NCBI GenBank assembly: GCA_023362775.1
Contig: JALMGJ010000002.1
Coordinates: 60,056,414-60,120,413 of the forward strand
Length of the DNA: 64,000 nt
Reading direction: 5' to 3'
Origin: Charina bottae
Lineage: Eukaryota; Chordata; Lepidosauria; Squamata; Charinaidae
Below are positions 1-11,290 of the stretch, piece by piece (the stretch's first letter is position 1; each line of letters begins with the position of its first letter). A program made the translations under genes and the position numbers. The notes under the pieces are model-generated. The model saw only the letters and a program-made list of their open reading frames with translations. It ran no database searches and was not told where the DNA came from.

Positions 1-59
1 TACAAGCAAGAGCTCTTTCTTGTCTGATTTCAGCTTGTTTTCTTTCATCCAATTCTTTA

Positions 60-430
60 TCAGATTCAGGTCACCGTCTCCTTTCTTGGAATTGGATGGT
101 GAGAATTAACTGATCTGGTGTCGTCAGCATAACACAACACCCCACTACAAAACTCTGGGTGCTGTCCCCCAGCAGTTTTAAGGAGACATTGAAGAACGTT
201 AAGAGACAAGATGGAACCCTAAGGGGCATCATAGGGCGTAGTTGACTACTGTTCAAAACAAGAAGTGTTACATTAGTCCCTAGCACTGACTTCTGGACGT
301 GGCCTGATAAAAAGGACAGTGCCTCCAAGGCTCAATCCCACCAGAGAGTCCAGGTTGATGGTACCTACCAGAAGGTTAAGGAGGACACGCAAGACCTGGC
401 TATCCCCATCTAGTTCCCAGTGCAGGTAAG
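60..430 (-). pseudogene. L2-like LINE remnant (RT region)
   Basis: Read on the minus strand, a decayed stretch resembles the part of L2 reverse transcriptase between the PQGS block and the YADD block: a degenerate LFN..MKPLG-like segment is followed by a cysteine-tyrosine/aspartate region where YADDTQ would lie. The alignment is weak and the frame is broken. It may be part of a longer L2 copy that continues off the left edge. Confidence 0.4.
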
Positions 431-2119
431 TCACCAAGGCAGCTAAAGCCAGATAGAGTTTAGCTCCTTCCCTTTTCTCCTTAGGCTGACAGAAGCCTAA
501 GGAGGATGACTTCTCAGCAGACCTGATGCTGCCACTCAGTCCTCTGCATCATACAATACTGTATGCCAAAAAACCTTTTGTTTTCCTAGGGCAGGATATG
601 TATAATGTCTCTTATCTCCCACCAATTCCATAGGCACACCTATGTACTTTTCTCAGCAACAGTATCAAAACAACCATTGCCAGCCTCTGGTATGTCTTTC
701 TGCTTCCCACTCTAGCATAAAGCCCTGGAATTACCTGGAAGTCTCCCATCTGAATGTCAAGCAGGCCCAAGCATGCTTAGCTATGAACTCAAGATCAGAC
801 AGATGCTGCCATTTGCTAAGACAGGATAGAGATGCACATGCGCGCGCACACACACACACAAAGGTTCATATAATTCAGCATCCATTGAATTCCTAAAGCA
901 ATCTTTTTCAGCAATCCAGAGAGGACCAAGGCCAATTCCAGTTTTTGAGATGCTAAATAACAACCACCACAATAATAATAGTAACATCAGTTCATGAAGA
1001 CAAATAAGGTGCCCACCCATCCCATCTGAATATTTTTAGTTTTTAAAAATGCAACTGAAATCCAACCAATCTGGCTGGTTCTGCTCACAAGCAGGCCATG
1101 AATGCCCTGGCCACCTTCTGGCCAAATCACCCAATGACCGGTTTTGAGAGGCATTTAGCTATCTTGACTGTTTTTGCAAAAAATAAAAATTAAATCTCCA
1201 TAGGGAACTGTAACACAACATTTTCTTTTAACTCAGAAAATAATATAGAAAAAGAGAAAGTGAAGATAATTACGGTACTTAATTATCTGCACATAAGTGC
1301 ACATAATTGTTTTCTCATAAAATAAAATGGTGAGACCACCTTTTTTTAAAGATAAAATTCCTATGCTTCATTCCCAGGTATAGCCAGTTATTACTTGAGT
1401 TTTAGTTAGCAGCCAAAATGATGCATTGTATTTAGATTCAGGAAAGAACATTGGATAGGTTTATAATTTTGACATATTTCAGTCCTAAGAGAAAGAGGTA
1501 TTTTAAATTAAACTAGTGGAAACATCATTTATTTTTTCCCCTAGTATAGTAAACCATCCCTACTACATTTTACATATTGTTGAGAAACCACAAAACAAAA
1601 TAAGAGGGGGAAAATGGAAACATCTAAAATTTCATAAAAGCAAAATGATTTGGGGATGTAGCTACCAATACAATGTAAGTAGTGCTGGACCTCAGAAAGT
1701 AGAGTATAAAAGGCAAAAATCAGTGTAAGAAAAAACCACACTCATCTCTCCCTCCATTTCTGTAAATCTGGGCAATGTGCTTTCTTATTATGTTTCACCC
1801 CTTCCAGGGCCAATTTTAGTGATACAAAATCTATTTCAGTCAAATAATATATTGATTTGATTATAAATCAAGATTGTTGATCCAATCCTAACATTCCTTT
1901 AAGGATTCATTTGGCTTACACCAAAGAAGGCTTTCACTCTATAATTTTGTGAAGTGGGGGACATGTTTTTAAATAAAGCAGAGGGCACAGAGGTCATATA
2001 GATAAATCTCAAAACAAACTAGGTAGTTGTAAATAATAAATCAATTTTGGGGAGTGGAATCTATCCTTCTGGAAGATTTTCCCTGAAGCTCACTAGTTGT
2101 GCTTTGCTTTCTTCTAGCT
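431..2119. other. No gene seen
   Basis: This is AT-rich sequence with only short spurious open frames and a small AC run near 849-862. I recognise no exon, RNA gene or transposon family here. Confidence 0.5.
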
Positions 2120-2303
2120 TCACAAAAGGGTGTTAATAAGCAGGGTGACTGCAGAAAGACTAGCTAGGATTAAAGTAAAAAATCTAACCCTTGTAGGGGT
2201 AGAAGTTCAAGGATTAACTTCTACCCCTATAAGGGTTAGATTTTTTACTTTAATCCTAGCTAGTCTTTCTGCAATTACCCTGCTTATTAACACCCTTTTG
2301 TGA
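2120..2303. repeat. Long near-perfect hairpin (88-bp arms)
   Basis: The left arm 2120-2207 and right arm 2216-2303 are reverse complements at 85 of 88 positions, separated by an 8-base loop (CAAGGATT). The ends read TCACAAAAGGGTG and CACCCTTTTGTGA. All three mismatches are transitions. No convincing target-site duplication flanks it. It could be a foldback MITE, or an inverted duplication made by template switching. A transcript would form an 88-bp stem. I do not recognise the family. Confidence 0.9.
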
Positions 2304-2550
2304 GACCAATTGTTCAGTGCAATTGTGCAGTACTCTTGTGAGGGAGAATGTATTGTCCATTGAGTAGAGATTTTTTTAAGGACAGACCATGAACTGAAAG
2401 TCAGTATTGCTCTTTTAAACAACTTACTGTATCTCCCAATTTCTGTTTGATCATTTCAAATGTTTGTGTACATTAAGAGTTCTGTTTTGTAGATGGGCAG
2501 CTATATAAAATTGTTTAATAAAGAAATAAGTAGATAAATAAAATTTATAA

Positions 2551-2570
2551 TCTCTCTCTCTCTCTCTCTC
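2551..2570. repeat. (TC)n microsatellite
   Basis: Ten uninterrupted TC units in AT-rich DNA. Confidence 0.95.
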
Positions 2571-2649
2571 ATATTCATTAGTATCTGAAAATAATTAAAT
2601 GTTAGTCTGCAAATTGTACATGTTTGATCCTCCTGGGAAAAGTTTTGGG

Positions 2650-2705
2650 TTGTGCGCCAGTTGCACCCCTACCTGGATCGAGATGCCCTCCGAACAGTCA
2701 CTCGT
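2650..2705 (+). mobile_element. L2 fragment, upstream half of a split copy
   Basis: The sequence matches the region near 23790-23844 of the long L2 at 20-24.5 kb (the segment encoding the RLRPFLDRDALRTV-like stretch). It stops abruptly at CTCGT (2701-2705), where an LTR begins. The continuation of the same L2 is found from 3512. The left boundary is uncertain because the sequence decays before 2650. Confidence 0.7.
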
Positions 2706-3511
2706 TGTAATGGCAACCTGCGGAAGACCTTTGTATTTCAAGGAGTTAGGTGGCATGTTTTGATTTTCCTTCCCCACACCTAGGAGATTAGAGTTTGTTT
2801 TGAGTTATACTGATGTTTAATTGGCTTGTTTTTGTTGCTGTTTGGCATGAGAGGGGGGAGAGAAGAAGCATATGCTCACTCCTCTGGCAGCCCTCTAGAA
2901 CATATCTTTGTGGGAAGTGGGGGGAGAGAAACTCACCAGCTTGTTAGGTTCACTCCTCCAACCACTCCTTTAGCGGCTTGGAATGGGGGGGATGATAAGA
3001 GATTGTTATGCTTAAGCACTTGCTTATCTGATCGCTTTCCCAGGTTATTGGAATGATGTCATGGTCAGGTGCTGGACCACATGAAGAATCCAAGTCAAGG
3101 TCAGGCCATGCAGCTTCAGTGCCATGGAAACTTTGTCACGGGGTTTGGGAGCCAGGCTTTGATAAAAACCTTAGGATTGTCTTTGGAGTTTGGGAGTCCA
3201 CACAGGCCTGAGTGCTGGGTGCTGTGAAAGTTGCCACCTTGGGGTATCTCCGCTGTCCTTATTAGAGGGCTCCTGGCAGCTTATAGGAGATTAGGTATCA
3301 CCTTGCTTGCTTGGTATGTATGTATGATGTATTTCTGTATGCTATTCTATGCTTGTTATGTTTTGTAAAATGTGTTTAGACTGTGTTTAACTTTGTTTGT
3401 TTATAATAAAGCTTTAAGTTTCTTTATCCACTGGCGTGCTATTATCTTTGGATCTAAAAGAACTAATTGCCCTAGCCCCTGATCAAAGAGGCGTGGACTC
3501 TTGGCAATACA
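2706..3511 (+). mobile_element. Solo LTR of an LTR retroelement (retrovirus-like)
   Basis: An 806-bp block starts with TGTAAT and ends with ATACA, the TG...CA ends expected of an LTR. It is flanked by CTCGT (2701-2705) and CTCAT (3512-3516), a 5-bp target-site duplication with one change; the uninterrupted L2 copies at about 23840 and 33890 have a single CTCAT there. A polyadenylation signal AATAAA lies at 3405-3410, leaving about 100 bp for R and U5, which sets the orientation as plus. No internal gag-pol sequence is present, so this is the product of LTR-LTR recombination. The family (ERV or Ty3/gypsy) cannot be decided from the LTR alone. Confidence 0.75.
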
Positions 3512-4040
3512 CTCATGCCCTTGTCATCTCTCATATAGATTATTGCAACGCGCTCTACATGGGGCTACCCTTGAAGAGTATCCGGAAGCTTCAGCTGGTC
3601 CAGAATGCGGCCACATGAGCAGTTACAGGTGCTATAAGATCAGCACATGTAACACCGCTGCTCCGCGAGCTGCATTAGGTACCAGTTTGCTTCCGGGTCC
3701 AGGAGGCGTGCCTTCTCTGTGATAGCACCCGCCCTAAGGAATATCGTGCCCCCAGAGGTGAGGCGGGAGCCCTCACTCCTAGCCTTCCAGTGGTCTTTAA
3801 AGACCTGGTTCTGCTGCCTTGCTTGGGACAAAGGAAGTAATAGTTCCTCCTGGGGGTGGTTGGCTTAGTGGTGTCCTCCTTTTAAGATCTTACCATCATT
3901 TGGATTTTTACTATTTATTATTGGATTGTATTTTAAGATTTATAGGTTCTTAGTTTTAATATTTTATTGTAAACTGCCCAGAGTCTACTTTTGTAGAGAT
4001 GGGCAGTGATAAATTTGACAAACAAATAAATAAATAAAAG
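3512..4040 (+). mobile_element. L2 LINE 3' end, downstream half of the split copy
   Basis: It continues the L2 interrupted at 2705 and encodes a broken version of the C-terminal [21 protein letters not shown] region, then the 3' UTR with the family's GGGCAG...ATAAA tail and (AAAT)n. Relative to the copy at 24 kb, about 165 bp are missing between the two GGGTCCA occurrences (near 3700), so a microhomology deletion removed part of the C-terminus. The frame is dead. Confidence 0.85.
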
Positions 4041-4482
4041 TGTATCATTGATTCAGCTCTCTTGGGCAGAAGGCATTATCCAAAAGGCATATACCATCTG
4101 CCATCCCTGGATACAGAACACTAGTGAAAAGGTCTTGACTCATTCCTTAGCATACAAAAGTCATGCTTGTTTGGGAATAGAATTTTCTATTTTTTGAATA
4201 TCTATTCATCTGATGACTGAGAAATAGTATACAGTTTCGGGGTGTGCAAAGCATTTGAAAGTTACAAAGTGCATTCACGCAAAGAAAGCACCTCTCTTTG
4301 AAAGCATTAAAACAGCTCTATCCTTTGCAATGCTCATATATGCCATTGTCTGCAGGTACAAATATGTGTATAAAAAGCACCTCCACACGGACTTCCCTTT
4401 TTCCCTCCTTCAAGTCTAACTTTTCATCCATGAGAAGCCTTTTGCTGAGTAAATTCAGTGGTTAAGACTATTAGCTTCAAAA
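4041..4482. other. No gene seen
   Basis: Unassigned AT-rich sequence. No open frame above background, no repeat family recognised. Confidence 0.5.
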
Positions 4483-4890
4483 TTATTTTATTTTAGATTT
4501 ATATTTCCGCCCATCTCCTCGAACGGAGGACTCTGGGCAGTTCACAATAAAAACCGTAATAAAATACAATAATAATCAAAACATCAATAAATAAATATAA
4601 AATACAAGAGCAAGATGTTAATACTAAAAAGGGTTTCATGGGATCAACCAGCCCCAGGAGGAACTGTTAGCATTCCCCTCCCATGCAAGGCGGCAGAACC
4701 AGGTCTTTAAATTTTTCCGGAAGGTCGGGAGCGAGGAGACCCGCCTTAGGTCCGGGGGCAAGATGTTCCAAAGGACGGGTGCTGTTGCAGAGAAGGCTCG
4801 CCTTCTGGACCCCGCTAGGTGGAATTCTTTGATCGATGGGGTCCGTAGCATGCCCTCTCTGCATGACCGGGTGGGGTGGGTCGATGATGA
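4483..4890 (-). mobile_element. L2 LINE 3' end
   Basis: On the minus strand this encodes the C-terminal FHLAGSRRRAFSATAPVLWN-type segment of L2 ORF2, followed by the 3' UTR (CAGAGTCC...GGCGG) and an A/T-rich tail at its left end. The copy is 5'-truncated at about 4890. The frame is open for about 70 codons, so decay is moderate. Confidence 0.85.
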
Positions 4891-5071
4891 TATTTTAAAT
4901 TCTTTTTATAATATATATCCTATCTTTCTAGCTATAGGCAGGTAAGGCAGTTATCATTAATACTGCAGGAATTTAAGTAGTCAGATGATGTATTTGTGAT
5001 AAAGATATAACAGTCACTCAAGACAGTGTCTAGAACTGTCTATCAGGCTAAGGATTGTGTAACTGTGGGTT

Positions 5072-5327
5072 GTTGTTGTTGTTCAGTTGTTTAGTCGTGT
5101 CCGACTCTTCGTGACCTCATGGACCATAGCACACCAGGCCTTCCTGTCCTCCACTGTCTCCCGGAGTTTACTCAAATTCATGTTCATTACATCGGTGATG
5201 CTATCTAACCATCTCATCCTCTGCCGTCCCCTTCTCCTTTTGCCTTCAGTCTTTCCCAGCATCAGGGTCTTTTCCAGGGAGTCCTCTCTTCACATTAGGT
5301 GGCCAAAGTATTTGAGCTTCATCTTCA
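5072..5327 (-). mobile_element. Bov-B-type RTE 3' end (older subfamily)
   Basis: This 256-bp minus-strand fragment ends with GTCGTTCAG-type terminal sequence and a GTT/CAA tail. It matches the 3' end of the copy at 49161-49792 better than the Bov-B at 41-44 kb. It is flanked by GTAACTGTGGGTT (5059-5071) and GTAACTATGGGTT (5328-5340), a 13-bp target-site duplication with one mismatch. It carries only the last residues of the ORF. Confidence 0.85.
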
Positions 5328-5414
5328 GTAACTATGGGTTAGGGAATAGACAATTGACTAAGTGCAGATAGCACATTAAAGTCAAAGCCAAAGAAATCAC
5401 AATATGCCTTAATG

Positions 5415-5521
5415 CAGTGTTTGAAATCAGCCACCATGAAAACAACTCCAGCATGCTGGCTGGAGGAATTTTGGGAGTTGACATCCACACATCTTAAAGT
5501 TGCTGAGGCTGAGAAACACTG
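5415..5521. mobile_element. hAT-like MITE
   Basis: The right half carries the palindromic family sequence AAGATGTGTGGA (in reverse complement) and ends GAGAAACACTG. The left half starts CAGTGTTTGAAA and is diverged. It is the same short foldback family as 35522-35632 and 57512-57645. The CAGTG...CACTG ends are typical of hAT elements. No 8-bp duplication is visible for this copy. Confidence 0.65.
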
Positions 5522-5939
5522 CACTGGACGGTGGTAGATGGGAGGGGGAGAAGCATGGTCTTGTCCTTTGTCTCAGGCAGCATAATGTTTTGAGCAGGAT
5601 ATATTAACACCTGATCTGTTCTATAATTAAACTCATTTCAGGTCTAAATAAGTCTTCAATTGATAATGAAATGTTGTTTTGAACTTGAAAGCAGTCTTTC
5701 TCTTCTATTTTAACAGAAGCCTACCCCTTCAACCCTGCCACCAATGTTGAATATTACAGAGAATCAAGTGTTAGTAGGAATTTGATAGTGGAAGAAGGAT
5801 TTATGCATTATATTGTTTTACTGGTAGGATCATAAGGACTTTCATTCTGTCTCAGATGGTAGTACTAAAGAAGAGGTGCCTTATTAATTCGCAATTTTAC
5901 TAGTTTTATTAAAGAATACACATTTAAGAAATAACATAA
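5522..5939. other. No gene seen
   Basis: Unassigned sequence without a supported open frame. Confidence 0.5.
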
Positions 5940-6990
5940 AATATTCAATATAATTTTTATTAAAATCTGTAAAATTAAAAGCACAATTACCATGCAAAAT
6001 CTGTAGTTATAAAATAGAATTCCTTAGTGATTGATCATTTCATTAAAATTAATCATTAACCAATCAATTTCTTTAAAGTATCTGATTGGAATTAACATAC
6101 CCAATGATCTCAAAATATATAGCAAACTGAAAACCACAGAAATTTCCTCTACATTTCCTCTTCTCACGGGTTGATAGATATTTTCATCCATCTCTTAATA
6201 TCTCCATTTATTTCTGCTACTGAACCTGAGATATTTGTTTCTACTAAACAGGATATTTTCCTAGAACTAATTATCCCCAATTAATAGAATCAGAACAATA
6301 AACTTTTTTTACTTACTTAGATGTCTTATATCCAATTGGCAAAATATTCAATTTGTTCCAGTTTATTGTGTAACCAGAGTATTTACCATATTACCATGAC
6401 ATTTATACAAATTTGGGGAAAGATCTTTGATAATCATTAAAAAGTTCCAAGATATCATCTGTACAGTATATAACAAAAACTTGCATTTAATTCCTTCTAT
6501 TCAAACCCCTTAATTGTCTAATCAAGTATGTCAAAGATTACAATGTCATACTAAATATTAAAGGAGACAGGGAGCATCCTTGTCAAATAATATAGTTTAG
6601 TTTAGTTTAGTTTAGTTTAGTTTAGTTTAGTTTAGTTTAGTTTAGTAATTTCTTACAGTCATAGACCAGAACCAATTAACACATCTCTTCATAATTATTA
6701 AAGAAATAATCCCATTAATAATTACTCAAACTGAAAGGTTAGAATAATATATCTTTATCCAAGAAATTTACTGGAAATCCTTTTTTTTAAATTATAACTT
6801 GTTTCAAAAACTTAATTTGCACCATATCAAAGGCTTTTTATGCACTTAATAAAACCAATAGAATACAATGCTAAAATATCCACCAATAACTGATATTATT
6901 AGAGGTTCGACATCCTTTCATTAAGCCAGATTGCACTGGATGATTTATTGAAGGAAATGCCTTCACTAATTCTCACTTGCACAATGTGTA
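5940..6990 (-). pseudogene. Old L1 ORF2 remnant (RT domain)
   Basis: Read antisense, the sequence follows the order of L1 reverse transcriptase. The equivalent of YADD lies near 6450 (ATCATCTGTACAGTAT). Further along are the block corresponding to RQGCPLSP (GGGAGCATCCTTGTC near 6572), the KAFD-type block (TATCAAAGGCTTTTTATGCA near 6825), and the finger region near 6930. All frames are broken. A (TTTAG)n tract has expanded inside it. Boundaries are approximate. Confidence 0.6.
6596..6645. repeat. (TTTAG)10 microsatellite
   Basis: Ten perfect TTTAG units inside the L1 remnant. The unit differs from vertebrate telomeric TTAGGG, so this is not an interstitial telomere. Confidence 0.95.
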
Positions 6991-8800
6991 GGGTTCTTTC
7001 TTGTTTTCAAAGTGACATATATAAGTTTATATAAAAAGCTGGTTTGGTTTTTAAGATTTAGGATATCAGTGGTTGTGAAGTACATGGTTGCAGTCATCAA
7101 CATGAACAGGGTGATTGATGCTAAACAGGAAGGATAGATGAGAAAGATTTGAGTGACACACACACACAATAACACAAGGTACTTGGGCAGAACACCCTCT
7201 TTGATATTTGGATTGTGGGCTTGAGACCATTCCAGAATCCACTGGTTCTTATTGCATTTATTATTCCACACTGAGTCTTAAAATATGCACAACTTGGGGT
7301 GCCTGTCAATATGGCAGCTGCAACCACTCAATTAAAGCTCTGCCCCATGACATGATTTGCCACTTCAGTTGTGAAATGAACACTTGGAAGGGAATATAAA
7401 TTCTGTTATATTGGGGTTGGAAATTCATTATATTATTTGTTTATTTACAGTCAAAGGCCCCCTTCCAAAAGTTCATTATATTAGTATTGAAGGTGTATGA
7501 GCTAGTATAAGCTAAAGTGTCAATCAGTTTATAACTCACACTTGATTAGCTGCTCCAGGTTTTCAAATGACTGAAGATAAGCACCTTGAGACTTTTAAAA
7601 ATATAATCAGCCATATACATAATCACCGTCTTCCCTCTTTTCCACATAATTCTTTCCTTAGTTTAATTTCTTGATTTGAAATAACAGCTATTTTTTCCTG
7701 AAATAAAAAGAGAAGCCCAGATGCTGTACAGGGATTTCCTGCCAGCATTACTTAACACCGAGAGTTTGCCTTTTTGTGCAATAATTAACAGCTTCAGCAA
7801 ATGACATGGGCTTCACACTGGAGCTTTAAAATACCTCAGTGCAAAGCTGGTGACCTAGTTCTACATTTATAGAACACAGACTTCATTGTTTAAATGTACT
7901 TGAACAACTGCATTTATTCAAAAGATATTGCAATTAGGTGCTGATGTCAGTGCTTATGAAATGCATTAAAAGAATATTACAGTGTTAATCATGTCCTGAC
8001 ATTTCTATTGTCTCATTATATTTTTACTAAACCACCAGCTAACTTTCACAGTGAGCCAAAAACTGACTGGTATCATTCTGCAAACTCCTATTTTCAATGT
8101 GATCTATAGATAATTTTGAAATTTGTTCACATCAATGAATTCTCCAGTCCCATGCGATACTGGGAATTAATCCCATATAAATTTATAAAGTAGTGACTGT
8201 ACTTCTATGTAAATGTGAATACGATCTGCTAAATGTGTCATTGGAGCCAATGGAACTAAGTAACTTTAAATCAAAGAATTTCAACTTAAATGGATTGCAG
8301 ATGGAATTGATTAAATGCTCAATGTTTGGGAAATACCTTGTCATTATTCTTCATATAATAATGAAGAAATGTAAGATGACTGCTCAAATTTCTGTGATTG
8401 TAAAGGCATTTACAATATTTACTCAAAGACATGAAATAAATTCTGAATTGATTGCCAAGTTTGAAAACTACCTAAGTAAATTCTAGGGAAAGACGTTCTA
8501 CTTCTGAAATCACATTTCTGTGCTTCACCACAAGTTTTAGGTTCACATTTTTTTCTTATATAATTCATACCTGATTGAGATTGAAAGAACCTAAACTCTT
8601 AGTAAACACATCTGACCCAGGGCAGCATATAACTCTTTTAAATGAATAATATCTGTATGGCTATAAAGAAAAAAAAACTAGTTATAGTTTTAAACTATAA
8701 CTGGATAATTTGAAGTTCTTGTCAAAAGCATCTGAATAAAAAGAAGCTTAATGCTGAAATATTTCAGTCATAAGATCAGTTTTTATAAGAATGTATATAG
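6991..8800. other. No gene seen
   Basis: AT-rich DNA with a short AC run near 7156-7168. The open frame at 8193-8486 (97 codons) has no recognisable motif and a composition like its surroundings, so I do not call it a gene. Confidence 0.5.
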
Positions 8801-9136
8801 GGGCGTGGTGGCTCAGTGGGTAAGACGCCAGGCTTGTCGATCAGAAGATCGCAAGTTCGGAGGTTTGAATCCCTAGTCCCACGTGACGGAGTGAGCTCCC
8901 GCACTAGCCCTAGCTCTTGCTAACCTAGCAATTTGAAAGCATGCAAATGCAAGTAGATTAACAGGTACCACTTCGGTGGGTAGGTAACAGCGTTCTGCGT
9001 GTGTCATGCCGGCCACATGACCGTGGAAGCGTCTTCGGACAATTCTGGCTCTTTGGCTAACAAATGGAGATGAGCAACGGCCCCTAGAGTTGGACACAAC
9101 TGCACAAATGTGTGGGGGGAACCTTTACCTTTACCT
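8801..9136 (+). mobile_element. tRNA-derived SINE (Sauria-type), full length
   Basis: The head carries a perfect Pol III A box TGGCTCAGTGG (8809-8819) and a near-consensus B box GGTTTGAATCC (8862-8872, one change from GGTTCGAATCC). A tRNA-unrelated body of about 230 bp follows. The 3' part includes GAGTTGGACACAACTGCAC, resembling the Bov-B 3' terminus, and the element ends in ACCTTT units. The tRNA head plus Bov-B-like 3' end is the design of squamate Sauria SINEs, which are thought to be mobilised by Bov-B. It is not a functional tRNA gene. Confidence 0.8.
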
Positions 9137-9312
9137 ATCTCAATCTATAAATAATTTCTTGTTTAAAAGGGGGTTATTTTTGAAGGTGTGATGAAATCTG
9201 AATAATTTCTGTGCCCAAATAAAATGTGGAATTGAAATTATATTACTAGAAGAAAAAATGTAAGATATCACTGACCTCCATTCTTACTTTAATATATATG
9301 TATATGCATATG

Positions 9313-9443
9313 GTTCAATCGTGGAATGGTGGAAGCGTCTTCGGACAATGCTGGCTCTTTGGCTAACAAACGAAGATGAGCACTGGCCCCTAGAGTCAGA
9401 CACGACTGCACAAACGTGCGGGGCGAACCATTACCATTACCAT
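9313..9443 (+). mobile_element. Sauria-type SINE, 3' half only
   Basis: It matches the last 130 bp of the SINE at 8801-9136, including the GTGGAAGCGTCTTCGGACAA block, and ends in ACCATT units. TATATGCATATG flanks it at 9301-9312 and 9444-9455. This could be a 12-bp target-site duplication, but the motif is of low complexity. The insertion is 5'-truncated. Confidence 0.75.
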
Positions 9444-9500
9444 TATATGCATATGCATATATGCATATGCATATATTATTTACATAGTATTATAGAACTA

Positions 9501-11290
9501 TATTTTGTTGTTTATTCGTTCAGTCGCTTCCGACTCTTCGTGGCTTCAAGAAGATAATAGAATAGGAAGGACAAGAGACCTCTTCCAGAAAATTAGAAAC
9601 ATCGGAGGTAAATTCCAGGCAAAAATGGGTATGATCAAAAACAAAGATGGTAAGGACCTAACAGAAGCAGAAGAGATCAAGAAAAGGTGGCAAGAATATA
9701 CGGAAGATCTGTATAGGAAGGATAATAATATTGGAGATAGCTTTGACGGTGTGGTCAGTGAGTTAGAGCCAGACATCCTGAAGAGTGAGGTTGAATGGGC
9801 CTTAAGAAGCATTGCTAATAACAAGGCAGCAGGAGACGATGGTATCCCAGCTGAACTGTTTAAAATCTTGCAAGATGATGCTGTCAAGGTGATGCATGCC
9901 ATATGCCAGCAAATTTGGAAAACAAAAGAATGGCCATCAGATTGGAAAAAATCAACTTATATCCCCATACCAAAAAAGGGAAGCACTAAAGAATGTTCAA
10001 ACTATCGAACAGTGGCACTTATTTCACATGCCAGTAAGGTAATGCTCAAGATCTTGCAAGGTAGACTCCAGCAATTCATGGAGCGAGAATTGCCAGATGT
10101 ACAAGCTGGGTTTAGAAAAGGCAGAGGAACTAGAGACCAAATTGCCAATATCCGCTGGATAATGGAGAAAGCCAGGGAGTTTCAGGAAAACATCTATTTC
10201 TGTTTTATTGACTATTCTAAAGCCTTTGACTGTGTGGATCATAACAAATTGTGGCAAGTTCTTGGTGGTATGGGGATACCAAGTCATCTTGTCTGCCTCC
10301 TGAGGAATCTGTATAACGACCAAGTAGCAACGGTAAGAACAGAGCACGGAACAACAGACTGGTTTAAGATTGGGAAAGGAGTATGGCAGGGTTGTATACT
10401 CTCACCCCACCTATTCAACCTGTATGCAGAACACATCATGCGACGTGCTGGGCTTGAGGAATCCAAGGCTGGAGTTAAAATCGCTGGAAGAAACATTAAC
10501 AATCTTAGATATGCAGATGATACCACTTTGATGGCTGAAAGCGAGGAGGAGTTGAGGAGCCTTATGACGAAGATGAAAGAAGAAAGTGCAACAGCTGGGT
10601 TGCAGTTAAACCTCAAAAAAACCAAGATTATGGCATCAAGCTTGATTGATGACTGGCACATAGAGGGAGAAAAAGTGGAGGCAGTGACAGACTTTGTATT
10701 TCTAGGTGCAAAGATTACTGCAGATGCTGACTGCAGCCAGGAAATCAGAAGACGTCTACTTCTTGGGAGGAGAGCAATGGCAAATCTTGATAAAATAGTT
10801 AAGAGCAGAGACATCACACTGACAACAAAGGTCCGCATAGTTAAAGCAATGGTATTCCCTGTAGTAACCTATCGCTGTGAGAGCTGGACCATAAGGAAGG
10901 CTGAGTGAAGGAAGATAGATGCTCTTGAACTGTGGTGTTGGAGGAAAATTCTGAGAGTGCCTTGGACTGCAAGAAGATCAAACCTGTCCATACTCCAGGA
11001 AATAAAGCCAGACTGCTCACTTGAGGGAATGATATGAAAGGCAAAACTGAAGTACTTTGGCCACATAATGAGAAGACAGGATACCCTGGAGAAGAAGCTG
11101 ATGCTAGGGAAAGTGGAAGGCAAAAGGAAGAGGGGCCGACCAAGGGCAAGATGGATGGATGATATTCTGGAGGTGACGGACTCAACCATGGGGGAGCTGG
11201 GGATGGTGACGGCCAACAGGAAGCTCTGGCGTGGGCTGGTCCATGAAGTCACGAAGAGTCGGAAGCGACTGAACGAATAAACAACAACAA
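9501..11290 (+). mobile_element. Bov-B LINE, 5'-truncated, with inverted 3' end at its 5' side
   Basis: The insertion is bounded by ATTATAGAACTA (9489-9500) and ATTATATAACTA (11291-11302), a 12-bp target-site duplication with one mismatch. From 9548 it is colinear with the second half of the Bov-B ORF and ends with the family's CAACAACAA tail. The first 44 bases of similarity (9505-9548) are a reverse-complement copy of the element's own 3' end (11244-11287, one mismatch). The element therefore has terminal inverted repeats although it is a LINE. Both parts lie within one duplication, so they entered in a single event. Confidence 0.85.
9548..11280 (+). pseudogene. Bov-B ORF2 fragment (reverse transcriptase and C-terminus)
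   Basis: The frame encodes the linker, the complete RT domain (FCFIDYSKAFDCVDH, later LRYADDTTLMAE) and the C-terminal region of RTE-type ORF2. The AP endonuclease is missing through 5' truncation. The frame runs open to a TGA at 10906-10908, where other copies have CGA (a CpG transition). A second TGA lies near 11035, where other copies have TTA. The conserved NYR motif is present here, unlike in the full-length copy at 41-44 kb. Confidence 0.85.

Noticed and set aside
6596..6645. Interstitial telomeric repeat
   Set aside because: The unit is TTTAG, not TTAGGG.
8193..8486. A 97-codon open frame as a possible exon or gene
   Set aside because: AT-rich, no recognisable motif, no splice-site context or promoter evidence; length is within chance for this composition.
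8801..8880. A tRNA gene with A and B boxes
   Set aside because: The head continues into a SINE body with an (ACCTTT)n tail and related fragments elsewhere in the window. It lacks a complete cloverleaf.
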